A stretch of 64,000 nt of DNA from NCBI GenBank assembly GCA_038146805.1, contig JAYQSH010000005.1, forward strand, positions 977,517 to 1,041,516. The letters run 5' to 3'. Shown here piece after piece: positions 19,066 through 27,804 of the stretch (the first letter of the stretch is position 1; every line of letters starts with the position of its first letter). The translations under genes were made by a program, and so were the position numbers. The stretch comes from CAIYXB01 sp038146805 (GTDB taxonomy: Bacteria; Cyanobacteriota; Vampirovibrionia; LMEP-6097). The notes beneath the pieces are model-generated. The model was not told the origin of the DNA and ran no database searches. It saw only the letters and a program-made list of their open reading frames with translations.

Positions 19066-19134
19066 AGGCAAGAAGGCATAGCTGAAGTTGACCAATTAAA
19101 GCAAAAATATCTAGAAAACAGCTTGGCTGCCTAG
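19066..19134 (+). pseudogene. IS30 end fragment joined to the C-terminal tail of a lost gene
   Basis: TTTGGATTTTAGGC at 19067-19080 is identical to one end of the IS30 copies A and B but has no element attached. It runs into an open frame reading QEGIAEVDQLKQKYLENSLA ending at TAG 19132-19134. This looks like the scar of an IS-mediated deletion that removed the body of a gene. The protein is not identifiable from 21 residues. Confidence 0.35.
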
Positions 19135-19221
19135 AAAGCTTTTTGAGTTTAGGCAACCTGCTTTTTAAGATAAATGTTTTAGTGCTTGGAAACTGGCTTT
19201 TTTTGGATTATATTTATAGTA

Positions 19222-21318
19222 ATGAACGAAATAACTGTTGATTCACTTATTGAAATTGAAAATTCATCTTTATTAGAAACCAGAGAACTTTGGTGGAATA
19301 TCGATACTGGAATTGGCAAAATTATTTTTTATCTTTTGGCTTTAGTCGCAGTTGTTTTTTTTGTTTATGGTTATTATCAAAAAATCAAACATATTTTTAA
19401 AGGAAAACAAATTGCTGAAAACAGATTTAATTCTTTTAAGGATAGATTTTTGTCGGTATTTAATTTTGCTTTTTTGCACAAAAAAATCAAAGAAAAAAAA
19501 GTGCCCGGACTTGCTCATATTGCTGTTGCTGGTGGCTTTTTGGTTTTATGGATAGTCACTAATATCGTTGCAGTACAAGAACATTTAGCACATTTCTCTG
19601 ATTATTATTTCTTTCATGGAGATTTTTATAAGTTAGTAAGTTTTGCTGGTGATATTGCAGGTTTGTTTGTGCTTTTAGGTACACTTGTTTTTGCTTTTAG
19701 AAGATATATTGCAAAATCTAGATATTTAGACAATAGCCAAAACGATTGGGTGATGCCAGTTTTTTTATTGCTTTTTGTGATTACTGGTTTTTTGGTTGAG
19801 GCACTAAGAATGCTTGGCACCAATACTTTAGAAGATTTTGCTCCTGTGGGTGCAACACTTGCTCGGTTTTTGTCTTATATGACTTTAGAAGATGTGCAAA
19901 ATGGACACAGCTTTTTGTGGTGGTTTCATAGCTTTTTGACATTTGCTTTTATCGCTTCAATGCCATATACCAAATTTATGCACATCTTTATTTCGCCTTT
20001 ATCGATCTTTTTTAAATCAGAAAGAAAACGAGGACAGCTTTTGACTCCTTATAATTTATTGGATTTGATGCAAGCAGAAGCAGAAGGTAAAGAAATAAAT
20101 GAAGAGGATTTTGTCACTGGTGTTTTTGAATATAAAGATTTTTCTTGGAAAACTTTGCTCGATGCAGAGGCTTGTACTTCTTGTGGTCGCTGTCATGTAG
20201 TGTGTCCTGCTCAAAATACAGAAAAACCTTTATCACCAAAAAAATTATTTTTGGATATTCGTGCCTTAGCAAGTGCTAAGGAAGAAACTAGACAAGAAGT
20301 TTATGAATTTATTTCTCCAGATGTTTTATGGTCTTGTACTAGTTGTAATGCTTGTGTAGAAGAGTGTCCAATTCTTATTGAGCATGTTGATACTATTGTT
20401 GATATGCGTCGTGGCTTATTACAAGCGAATATGGCGCCAAGTAATTTACAGGCAACTTTAAAAAATCTACGCACTAAGTCAAATCCTTGGGGTATGGATC
20501 CGAATGATAGAGAAAAATGGATTCAAGAGCTAAAAAAAGAATCTGGCTTTGATATTAAATTAGCAAAAGACAATAAAAATAATTTTGAATATTTATATTG
20601 GGTTGGAAGTCCGGGAGCTTTTGATGATAACAATAAAAAAGTTACAAAAGCTAATGCCCTATTGTTTTTAAAAGCAGGGCTTGATTTTGCAGTGCTAGGT
20701 AACCAAGAAAAAAGTTCTGGTGACTTAGCAAGAAGGGCTGGTGATGAAGGTTTGTATCAAGAAATGGTTTTAGAAAACATTGAGTTAATGCAAAATTATG
20801 GTGTAAAAAAAGTTGTTACTCAGTGTCCACACGTTTACAATACTTTTAAAAATGAATATCCTGAATTTGGATTTGCTGGTATTGAAATTTATCACCACAC
20901 CGAAGTCTTGGCTGAGTTATTACAAAGCGGTAAATTGGTACCACAACATGAAATTAAAACTAGCATTACCTACCATGACCCATGTTATTTAGGAAGATAT
21001 AATCGTGTTTTTGATGCACCTAGATTTATTTTGCAAGCAATTCCTGGTTTGACAATTAAAGAAATTGACAATCAAAAAGAAAAAAGCACTTGCTGTGGTG
21101 GTGGTGGCGCACAGATGTGGTATGAAGCACCGGGTAATCATATAAATGTTATGCGTCTTGAAGAATTGATTGAGCATAATCCTGAAAAAATCTCAGTAGC
21201 TTGTCCATACTGTAATGTGATGATGAATACAGCTGTTACAACGTCGTCGTCTTTTTTGGGTAATCAAGAATTGCAAGTTGAAGATGTTGCTGTAACTTTA
21301 GCTAAATCGGTTTTATGA
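19222..21318 (+). CDS. Membrane-bound Fe-S oxidoreductase (HdrD/CCG-domain type)
   Basis: The ~698-residue protein has an N-terminal region with five or six membrane helices, resembling the NarI/DsrM cytochrome b fold (several His). Two 4Fe-4S motifs follow, ACTSCGRCHVVCPAQNTE and CTSCNACVEECPILIEHVD, and then two CCG domains (TYHDPCYLGRYN and STCCGGGGAQMW; VACPYCNVMMNTA). This is the widespread quinone-linked protein often found with electron-transfer flavoproteins; it passes electrons between soluble carriers and menaquinone. The ATG at 19222 (MNEITVDSLIEIE) is preferred over the upstream TTG. It overlaps the convergent permease gene by 6 nt. Confidence 0.88.
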   Translation: MNEITVDSLIEIENSSLLETRELWWNIDTGIGKIIFYLLALVAVVFFVYGYYQKIKHIFKGKQIAENRFNSFKDRFLSVFNFAFLHKKIKEKKVPGLAHIAVAGGFLVLWIVTNIVAVQEHLAHFSDYYFFHGDFYKLVSFAGDIAGLFVLLGTLVFAFRRYIAKSRYLDNSQNDWVMPVFLLLFVITGFLVEALRMLGTNTLEDFAPVGATLARFLSYMTLEDVQNGHSFLWWFHSFLTFAFIASMPYTKFMHIFISPLSIFFKSERKRGQLLTPYNLLDLMQAEAEGKEINEEDFVTGVFEYKDFSWKTLLDAEACTSCGRCHVVCPAQNTEKPLSPKKLFLDIRALASAKEETRQEVYEFISPDVLWSCTSCNACVEECPILIEHVDTIVDMRRGLLQANMAPSNLQATLKNLRTKSNPWGMDPNDREKWIQELKKESGFDIKLAKDNKNNFEYLYWVGSPGAFDDNNKKVTKANALLFLKAGLDFAVLGNQEKSSGDLARRAGDEGLYQEMVLENIELMQNYGVKKVVTQCPHVYNTFKNEYPEFGFAGIEIYHHTEVLAELLQSGKLVPQHEIKTSITYHDPCYLGRYNRVFDAPRFILQAIPGLTIKEIDNQKEKSTCCGGGGAQMWYEAPGNHINVMRLEELIEHNPEKISVACPYCNVMMNTAVTTSSSFLGNQELQVEDVAVTLAKSVL

Positions 21319-22374
21319 TATTTGCTTGCTTCTAAGTCTGGGGTCTACATAAATCAAAAGTAAGTCAGCAAGTAGGTTTCCCAGTATTAGCATCATGCTA
21401 CCGAGTAAAAGATTTGCTAGTACTAAATTTACATCAAGTTTTCTTGCTGCTTCAAGTGTGAGGTTGCCAAGTCCGGGATAGCCTAAGACCATTTCTATTA
21501 ACGCAGAACCTGCAAACAAAGATGAAAATTCATAACCTAAAATTGTTACTAGTGGATTGATAGCGTTGCGTAAAGCATGCTTAAAAAAAACAACGGGTGC
21601 TTTTAAGCCCTTTGCTTTTGCTACTAAGATATAGTTATCTTGGAGTACATCTAAAAGATTTGCTCTCATTTGTCTTTGAATACCGACAATACCACCTGTA
21701 ACCATGATGATTAGCGGTAGTGCTAGGTGCTTAGTGATATCTAAAACTTTTTCAAAATAATTTAGTTCGTTATAAAAACTACTAGTCAAACCTCCTATGG
21801 GAAAGAAACCAGTATTTAAGGCAAATAAAAGCATAAAAATTGCAAGTACATAGCCGGGCACTGACATGAAGACAGAGGTCACAATTCTTAGTGCGTTATC
21901 TATCCATGTTTTGTAATTTACGGCGGCAAGTACTCCAAGTGGAATGGCAATGAGCCATGTCAGTAATATCGCAGCCAGATTTAAAATCAAAGTATTGCAA
22001 AGAGCTGGTCTAATAAGGTCAACTACTCTTTGGTTACTTTGGCTTAAACCAAAATTTCCTTGTAAAACATTTTTCAGCCAAGTGAAATATTGGTAAACAA
22101 AACTTTTATCAAGTCCAAGTCTTTTGCTTTCTGCTTCTATGGTTTCTTGCGAGATACTAGGGTTTAGTTTTAGGTCAGCAAGTGGGTCCCCTGTTTGAAT
22201 TAGGGTAGCGTCACTATGGATTTTAAAAAGAATTTTTTCACTAAAAGGGATTTTGATTTTGAGGTCAATCTCAGGAAAAACAAAATTCATCTTCATGACA
22301 GCAAAGGTAATAAAAGTAACAAATAAAATCAATATGATGGCAGAAAAGATTCTTTTTAGTAAGAATTGAAACAT
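21313..22374 (-). CDS. Dipeptide/oligopeptide ABC transporter permease (DppB/OppB type)
   Basis: The 353-residue inner-membrane protein has six helices. The N-terminus FLLKRIFSAIILILFVTFIT is typical of DppB, and the EAA loop is seen in AKAKGLKAPVVFFKHALRNA. A periplasmic insertion at about residues 25-110 matches the family. It forms the translocation pore with a DppC partner that is not in this window; the ATPase at 4943 could serve it. It stands alone between convergent and co-directional housekeeping genes. Confidence 0.9.
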   Translation of the reverse strand: MFQFLLKRIFSAIILILFVTFITFAVMKMNFVFPEIDLKIKIPFSEKILFKIHSDATLIQTGDPLADLKLNPSISQETIEAESKRLGLDKSFVYQYFTWLKNVLQGNFGLSQSNQRVVDLIRPALCNTLILNLAAILLTWLIAIPLGVLAAVNYKTWIDNALRIVTSVFMSVPGYVLAIFMLLFALNTGFFPIGGLTSSFYNELNYFEKVLDITKHLALPLIIMVTGGIVGIQRQMRANLLDVLQDNYILVAKAKGLKAPVVFFKHALRNAINPLVTILGYEFSSLFAGSALIEMVLGYPGLGNLTLEAARKLDVNLVLANLLLGSMMLILGNLLADLLLIYVDPRLRSKQIS

Positions 22375-22440
22375 CTTTTAGTATTGTACTATTTCCTAAT
22401 AGAGTGGTAAATTACAGTATTTGTGAATTACTGATTAGCA

Positions 22441-24621
22441 TTAAGCTTTTATCAAACTAAAATCAGCTAAATTTTTAAAGGTTTTGTTTGCATAGGCAAC
22501 TAAGGCTTGTCTGTTGTTGCGGACTTCATCTTGTTCACTATTGACTAAAACATTATCAAAAAACTTATTAATAGTACCAGCCGCACTAAAAAGTAAATTT
22601 TCTGAGTAGACAAACTCATAACTAAGGTTTTGGTTTTTGCATGCTTCTAATTTTTGTGAAATCTCGTAAAACTCTTTTTCAAAATTGCTCTCAAAAAGCT
22701 GAGGATCAATATCTAGTGGAAATTCTTTACCCTTGCAGATATTAATTATACGATTCACACCTTCGACTAAATTATCAAATTCTTTTTTCTTGCTAATTGA
22801 ACTTAAGAAATTTATATTCATATGTCTTTTGTGTAATTCTTTAAGAGAGTTACTTACGCTTAAAACAGATTTGTTGATGTTTTTGTTTGCATTAATTTGT
22901 TCAAAAACAAATTCAAGTCGAGTCTCTAAGAAATTTGCAACTTGTTCATTGGTGTTATCCCATGAAAGTTCATCAACTACAATTTCTTGTCTCTTGTCGC
23001 CTCTGCCTTTGATTTTTTTGATTTGCTCACCTGTGCCAAATTCTTGTTTTTGTAATTGGCAAACATAATTAATCAAAGCTTCAATGTCAATGATTAATTG
23101 ACTTTCAGTGATTATTTCAAGTAAGCCATTAGCCTGTCTGCGTAGGGCAAATGGGTCAGCAGAGCCACTTGGGATTTTGCCTAGTGCAAAAGAGCAGACT
23201 ATATTATCGATTTTATCTGCGATTGAGATGATTTTCGCACCAAGACTACTTGGAGTACTATCAGCGGCAAAGCATGGTTTGTAATGCTCGGCAATAAATT
23301 GTGCTACTTGATCATTTAATCCTTGTTTGCTGGCATAAATACCACCAATTAAACCTTGGAGTTCTGTAAATTCAAAAACTAAATTAGTTGTTAGATCAGT
23401 TTTTGCAAGCAAACTTGCTTGTTGTAAAGCCTTCAGGTCTATTTCTGAATCAATATTAGGATTTGCTTTAATCGTGTTTTGTAATTCTTGTGCAATATAG
23501 TTTGTGATTTTTTCTAGTCGATGACTTTTTTGTAAGAAATTTCCTTTCAAGAAATTCAGCTTTTCTAATTTAGCTAATCTATCTTCTAATGTAATTTTAT
23601 TGTCTTCGCTAACAAAAAATTCAGCATCTTTAAATCTTGGTACTATAACTTTTTCGTTACCAATTTTGATATTTGTACGAGCTTTTTCTAGTGGATTATT
23701 GCTAATAGCAATAAACTTTTCGATTAATTTTGAGTTTTGTTCTAATGGTAAATATCTTTGATGTTTAATCATTACTGTTGTTAAAACACAATCCGGAATC
23801 TCTAAAAAGCGTGAATCAAAATCACATAAAATTGGATATGGATTTTCTGTAATTAAAGAAATTTCGTCTAATAAATCATCATCAAAAATAATCTGGGCAT
23901 TTTCGCTATCGGCAATTTTTTTGGCTTCTGTAATAATTTCTTGTTTGCGGTCTTCTTGATCTAAAGTAACAAATTGTTTTTTGAGTTGCGCTTTATATTG
24001 TTCAAAATCTGTCACAGTGAATTCTTCAGGGGCTAAAAAACGATGTCCAAAACTTTTGTTTGCAGATTGTAAGTTTTCAAATTTGAAATCTATTACTTCA
24101 TTTGCAAGGATTGCACAGATCCATTGTGGGGGTCTCGCGAATTTGGCTTCGCTGTTTGCCCAACGCATAAAACGGATACCGGGTGTATTTTTTAGTAAAT
24201 GAGCTAGCTCATGTTCTAATAAAGATTTTAAATTTGTTGCTTTAATTTTTTCTTTTATATAAATATAGCCATCTTGGAAAAAACAATCTTGTTCTTGGGC
24301 TTTGTTTTTTTTCAAAAATCCAAGTCCAGCATTTGATAAATTACCATCTTCTGTTTTGGCAATTTTTTCTGGTGGACCTTTGATTTCGATTTCTTTATCT
24401 GGAATATTTAACTGAATTTCTTCGATATGTATACAAATTCTTCTTGGGGTAAAAAAACTTTTGCAATTTGCAAAAGGAATTTCTGCTAATTGCAGAATTT
24501 CGGTTAGTTTTGAGCTAAAATAATCAGCAATATTTTTTATTTGTCCGCTTGGTAATTCTTCTGCTCCAAGTTCAAATAAAAAATCACCAAAAAGAGAATC
24601 AGTTTTGTTTAAATCCTTCAT
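22441..24621 (-). CDS. glyS: Glycyl-tRNA synthetase beta subunit
   Basis: The 726-residue protein starts with DFLFELGAEELPSGQIKNIA, the GlyS signature. FMRWANSEAKFARPPQWICA and LTTVMIKHQRYLPLEQ lie in the body, followed by an HD-like region (EFTELQGLIGGIYASKQG) and a C-terminal anticodon-binding domain. It works with the alpha subunit GlyQ (not in the window) to charge tRNA-Gly. The start ATG overlaps, on the opposite strand, the TTG start of yidD by 17 nt, so the two divergent genes share their 5' ends. Confidence 0.96.
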   Translation of the reverse strand: MKDLNKTDSLFGDFLFELGAEELPSGQIKNIADYFSSKLTEILQLAEIPFANCKSFFTPRRICIHIEEIQLNIPDKEIEIKGPPEKIAKTEDGNLSNAGLGFLKKNKAQEQDCFFQDGYIYIKEKIKATNLKSLLEHELAHLLKNTPGIRFMRWANSEAKFARPPQWICAILANEVIDFKFENLQSANKSFGHRFLAPEEFTVTDFEQYKAQLKKQFVTLDQEDRKQEIITEAKKIADSENAQIIFDDDLLDEISLITENPYPILCDFDSRFLEIPDCVLTTVMIKHQRYLPLEQNSKLIEKFIAISNNPLEKARTNIKIGNEKVIVPRFKDAEFFVSEDNKITLEDRLAKLEKLNFLKGNFLQKSHRLEKITNYIAQELQNTIKANPNIDSEIDLKALQQASLLAKTDLTTNLVFEFTELQGLIGGIYASKQGLNDQVAQFIAEHYKPCFAADSTPSSLGAKIISIADKIDNIVCSFALGKIPSGSADPFALRRQANGLLEIITESQLIIDIEALINYVCQLQKQEFGTGEQIKKIKGRGDKRQEIVVDELSWDNTNEQVANFLETRLEFVFEQINANKNINKSVLSVSNSLKELHKRHMNINFLSSISKKKEFDNLVEGVNRIINICKGKEFPLDIDPQLFESNFEKEFYEISQKLEACKNQNLSYEFVYSENLLFSAAGTINKFFDNVLVNSEQDEVRNNRQALVAYANKTFKNLADFSLIKA

Positions 24622-24826
24622 TAAGAAAATTATATTAGCGCTTATAAGGTTTTATCAAGCAAGTTATGTAATTAGACAGCCAAAATGCCGATTTGACCCT
24701 AGTTGTTCTGAGTATGCTAAGCAGGCTTTTAGTAAGTATGGGCTTTTTCGGGCAAGTTTTAAAACAATAAAAAGACTATTAAAGTGCCATCCTTTTGGCA
24801 GCTATGGCTATGATCCTGTTGAATGA
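24605..24826 (+). CDS. yidD: Membrane protein insertion efficiency factor YidD
   Basis: The 73-residue protein carries the YidD motif CRFDPSCSEYAKQAF followed by CHPFGSYGYDPV. A short amphipathic N-terminus (KKIILALIRFYQASY) precedes it. It assists YidC-dependent insertion; yidC lies 3 kb downstream, separated by the IS110 and a nitrilase gene. No ATG or GTG is available, so TTG at 24605 is the only reasonable start, and it lies inside the glyS coding strand. The TGA stop forms the first three bases of a hairpin repeat. Confidence 0.92.
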   Translation: MFKSFIKKIILALIRFYQASYVIRQPKCRFDPSCSEYAKQAFSKYGLFRASFKTIKRLLKCHPFGSYGYDPVE

Positions 24827-24930
24827 GACACTTCGGACCGTGTTGATTTTGTCTTATTTTTGAGACACTTTGGACCGTGTTGATTTTGTCTTATTTTTAA
24901 GACACTTTGGACCGTGTTCATTTTGTCTCA
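24824..24930 (+). repeat. Three tandem 37-bp hairpin repeats at the yidD 3' end
   Basis: Three head-to-tail units (TGAGACACTTCGGACCGTG, then two TTTGGACCG variants) end at TTTTGTCTCA. The first unit begins with the yidD stop codon. Each has complementary outer arms (GAGACA/TGTCTT or TGTCTC), so transcript from yidD would fold into hairpins immediately after translation ends. Confidence 0.9.
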
Positions 24931-25040
24931 TGATTCAATAAATTAACTTAGCTACTATCTAACCAATCTCGATAATTGCGTTAATCTTGTGCCTCAAAGT
25001 CTTCATTTTCAAGGAGTATAGCAGTATGCTTAAATTAATC

Positions 25041-25277
25041 AATGTAAGTTAGTAAAGCTTGAGCGTAGGTGTCACAGAAAGGCTTTGCCTCGCATTGTTA
25101 ACTAACTTACATTTTTGATGCTAGGTGTGATAAAAAAGTATGCAAGCTGGAAAGACTTCCGCGAAGATGTTAATTAAAACTAGGTCCGCATTGTCACCAG
25201 CTTGCTTGAATCTTAGATAGCATAAGGCTTAATAGACTTTTGCATTAAATGCTAAATACTGCTATGCCATGCTATCT
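25041..25277 (+). ncRNA. Candidate IS110 bridge RNA (three stem-loops)
   Basis: Three perfect stems enclose ~46-nt loops: AATGTAAGTTAGT (25041-25053) with ACTAACTTACATT (25101-25113); GCAAGCTGG (25142-25150) with CCAGCTTGC (25197-25205); AGATAGCAT (25215-25223) with ATGCTATCT (25269-25277). Loops 1 and 2 share a scaffold, starting AAAG and ending CGCATTGT, but differ in between, as expected of target- and donor-binding loops. The position upstream of the transposase agrees with the IS110 group, whose bridge RNA is encoded 5' of the gene. The RNA is inferred from folding only. Confidence 0.72.
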
Positions 25278-25392
25278 CATCAAATACTAGAGTAAGACTT
25301 AATTCTCTAGTCAGCTTAAATAAGTAAACCTAAGGTTTGCCACTCTTTTTGCTGTCTAGATATTTTAACTAATTTCTAAGGAGGAAATCAAT

Positions 25393-26582
25393 ATGTCAAA
25401 AAACAAATCAATTCAGGATGAAATATTCATTGGTGTAGATTGTCACAAAGAGACTCATTACCTTGTTGCAATAGATCTAAGAAATCAACAGAAAGCTAGC
25501 TTTCAATTTACTAATACTAAAAAAGGGCTAACTAGTTGTGTTGCTAAATTAAAAGCTCTGAGCAAAAAAGCTCATTTGAATATTGGATTAGAAGGTGCTT
25601 ATGGTCTTGGTAAACACTTGGCAAAATATTTAATTGAAGCTGGCTTTGAAGTTTATGAAATTAACTCAGCTTTGACCAAAAAAGTAGAAGATGTAGAACC
25701 TCAGGATGGAGTAAGTCTGATCCTGGAGATGCACTGATCGTCGCTAAAATAGTTAGAGACGATGTCAATCAATTGCCAAAAGTAATTTTCAATAATGCAA
25801 ATGAAGCTATTGGAAAAATAACTAAACTTAGGCAAGATTTTGTTCTCATTCGCACAGAAAACTTAAATAAATTGCATGCTCGATTATTAGAACTTGATCC
25901 CGAGTACAAACAAGTCGGTGGCAAAAACATTAGCGCTAAAAACACTTTGAATTTTTGGCTAGAATACTGTGATAGTCAATATCACAAAGAAAAAGATATT
26001 TACAAAAAATCTATTATGCTTTGTGTAAAAACTTTAATAGCTGCAATTCAAAATTATGATCAAAATATTTATGAATTAGAAAAACAAATGGATGATTATG
26101 AAACACCAGATACTAAAAGATTACAAACTATCACAGGCATTGGAAGAATAGCTGCCTTTACAATTATGGATTGTATTGGTGATATTGGTAGATTTAGCAG
26201 CGCTGCTAAGCTTGCAAGCTATGCTGGAAGAGCACCTGTCACTTATGCTAGTGGCACATCAATTTTTACAAGAGCAAATAGGAGAGGTGATCGAAGATTA
26301 AACTCTATTCTTGATAGAGTTGCTTTTACCGCTTATCAATATGATGAGTTCTCAGCTATGTATTTTCAAAAGAAAATTGACGAAGGAAAAACCAAAAGAC
26401 AAGCTAGAAAATATCTCTCAAGACGATTAATCAATATCATTTATGCTATTTTGAAAAACAAAGTTGATTATGACCCTAATTACGAACCACTAAACAAGAA
26501 AATCAAAGAATTTAAGGCTACTTGGGCTAAATGTCAAAAAGAAAAAATTGAACTAAGAAAAAAAGCTAATTCTCATACATAA
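25393..26582 (+). pseudogene. IS110-family transposase, single frameshift
   Basis: The N-terminal DEDD domain has IFIGVDCHKETHYLVAID and IGLEGAYGLGKHLAKYL. It is broken near 25712, where the frame changes just before SDPGDALIVAKIVRDD, the catalytic Asp-containing motif. The remaining 269 residues contain the transposase_20 domain (LQTITGIGRIAAFTIMDCIG, LASYAGRAPVTYASG) with the Ser of the Tnp domain. A perfect TAAGGAGG ribosome site precedes the ATG. One base indel inactivates an otherwise complete ~397-residue protein. Confidence 0.92.
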
Positions 26583-26740
26583 CTATTGACATAGACTATG
26601 TGAAGCCTTTTTGCCACTGAAAAGCCTTGTTCTTAATAAATTTCTTATTTGCTTCGTTGCATTTTTGTTAGCAGTAGCTACAAAAGCATCTGCAAATGCT
26701 ATGTTAGGCTTTTGTATATTAAGCTAAAAAAAGGAAAGCT

Positions 26741-27565
26741 TTGCAAGAAACATCATCACATATAAAAGTAGCAATTATTCAGTTTAATGCAGGTGCCGAC
26801 AAAGAACTAAACCTTGTTGCAATAAAAAATTTGCTTGAGCAAGCTGTGCAAGAAAAACCTAATTTGATTTGTTTACCAGAAGTTTTTAATTTAAGGGCAA
26901 GCAAAGAAATTAGTTTACATGAAGCAGAAGAGATTGCTACTGGTCAAAGCACAAAATTGCTTTGTGATTTTGCCAAACAACATCAGGTTTGTATTTCTAA
27001 TGGTAGTATTTTTGAGAAAGTCAATGGGCAACTGCCTTTTAATAGTTCTATTTTAATTGATAGTGCTGGGGAGATTGTGGCGCATTACAAAAAAAACTAT
27101 CTTTTTAAAGTGAAGCTTAAAGACAAAGAAATTGATGAAAGTGCAAAGTCGCAAGCTGGTACTGATTCGTGCTTGGCTCGCCTAGTGTTGAATAATAATA
27201 AAATCAAAATTGGTTTGTCTATTTGTTATGATTTGCGCTTTCCTGAGTTGTACCGCCAATATGCTAAACATGCTGCGGAAATTTTGTTGGTGCCTTCTTC
27301 GTTTTCAAAAAAAACAGGTGTGGCACATTGGCAAGCGCTTTTGCAGGCAAGGGCAATAGAAAACCAAGCTTATGTAATTGCCGCCAATCAATGGGGAGTG
27401 GTGGATGGCTTTGAGACTTATGGTAATTCAATGATTGTTGATCCTTGGGGCAAAGTGATAGCTCAAGCGCAACCTGAACAAAACCAAATCTTGTCTGCCA
27501 CTTTAGATTTAAATTATCTTCAAGAAATCAGGCAAAGTTTACCTGCTTTGGCTGATATGAAGTAA
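26741..27565 (+). CDS. Carbon-nitrogen hydrolase (nitrilase superfamily, omega-amidase/Nit type)
   Basis: The 274-residue protein has the catalytic triad regions of the superfamily: Glu in NLICLPEVFNLRA, Lys in IVAHYKKNYLFKVKL, Cys in IGLSICYDLRFPELYRQ. It hydrolyses an amide; the Nit1/2-like branch repairs deaminated glutathione or removes alpha-ketoglutaramate, but the substrate cannot be read here. The start is TTG 26741 preceded by AAGGAAAG; no ATG is available. Its TAA stop is the first three bases of a TAAGACA hairpin repeat. Confidence 0.85.
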   Translation: MQETSSHIKVAIIQFNAGADKELNLVAIKNLLEQAVQEKPNLICLPEVFNLRASKEISLHEAEEIATGQSTKLLCDFAKQHQVCISNGSIFEKVNGQLPFNSSILIDSAGEIVAHYKKNYLFKVKLKDKEIDESAKSQAGTDSCLARLVLNNNKIKIGLSICYDLRFPELYRQYAKHAAEILLVPSSFSKKTGVAHWQALLQARAIENQAYVIAANQWGVVDGFETYGNSMIVDPWGKVIAQAQPEQNQILSATLDLNYLQEIRQSLPALADMK

Positions 27566-27743
27566 GACATTTCGGACCGTGTTATTTTTGTCTCATTTCT
27601 TATCTCAAGCACTTTTCTTCACGCTGATTAATTTATGCAAATATCAAAGCCGAGCACTTACCCAAGATAAGAGGTGAGACAGAAATAACACGGTCCGAAG
27701 TGTCTCAAAAATAAGACAAAAATAACACGGTCCGAAGTGTCTT
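27563..27743. repeat. 37-bp hairpin repeats: one forward, two reverse copies around a spacer
   Basis: A forward copy (TAAGACATTTCGGACCGTG) begins with the nitrilase stop codon. After ~75 nt, two reverse copies follow (ACACGGTCCGAAGTGTCT twice) just upstream of yidC. The flanks GTCTCATTTCTTATC and GATAAGAGGTGAGAC are themselves an imperfect inverted repeat, so the whole block could fold into one long hairpin between the two genes. Confidence 0.85.
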
Positions 27744-27804
27744 GTTAATTTAAGCTTTACTTTAGTCGCCATATCATCGTTACAGTGTTAAACTTGTTGA
27801 GCAA

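Larger units (their letters stand above)
24947..26740 (+). mobile_element. IS110-family element with long 5' non-coding region (ends approximate)
   Basis: A DEDD-type IS110 transposase gene is preceded by ~440 bp without ORFs that fold into three large stem-loops. IS110 elements lack terminal inverted repeats, so the exact borders cannot be set by eye. The left limit is placed where sequence resembling two other intergenic spots (42238, 50233) begins; the right limit is before the nitrilase gene. Confidence 0.6.
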
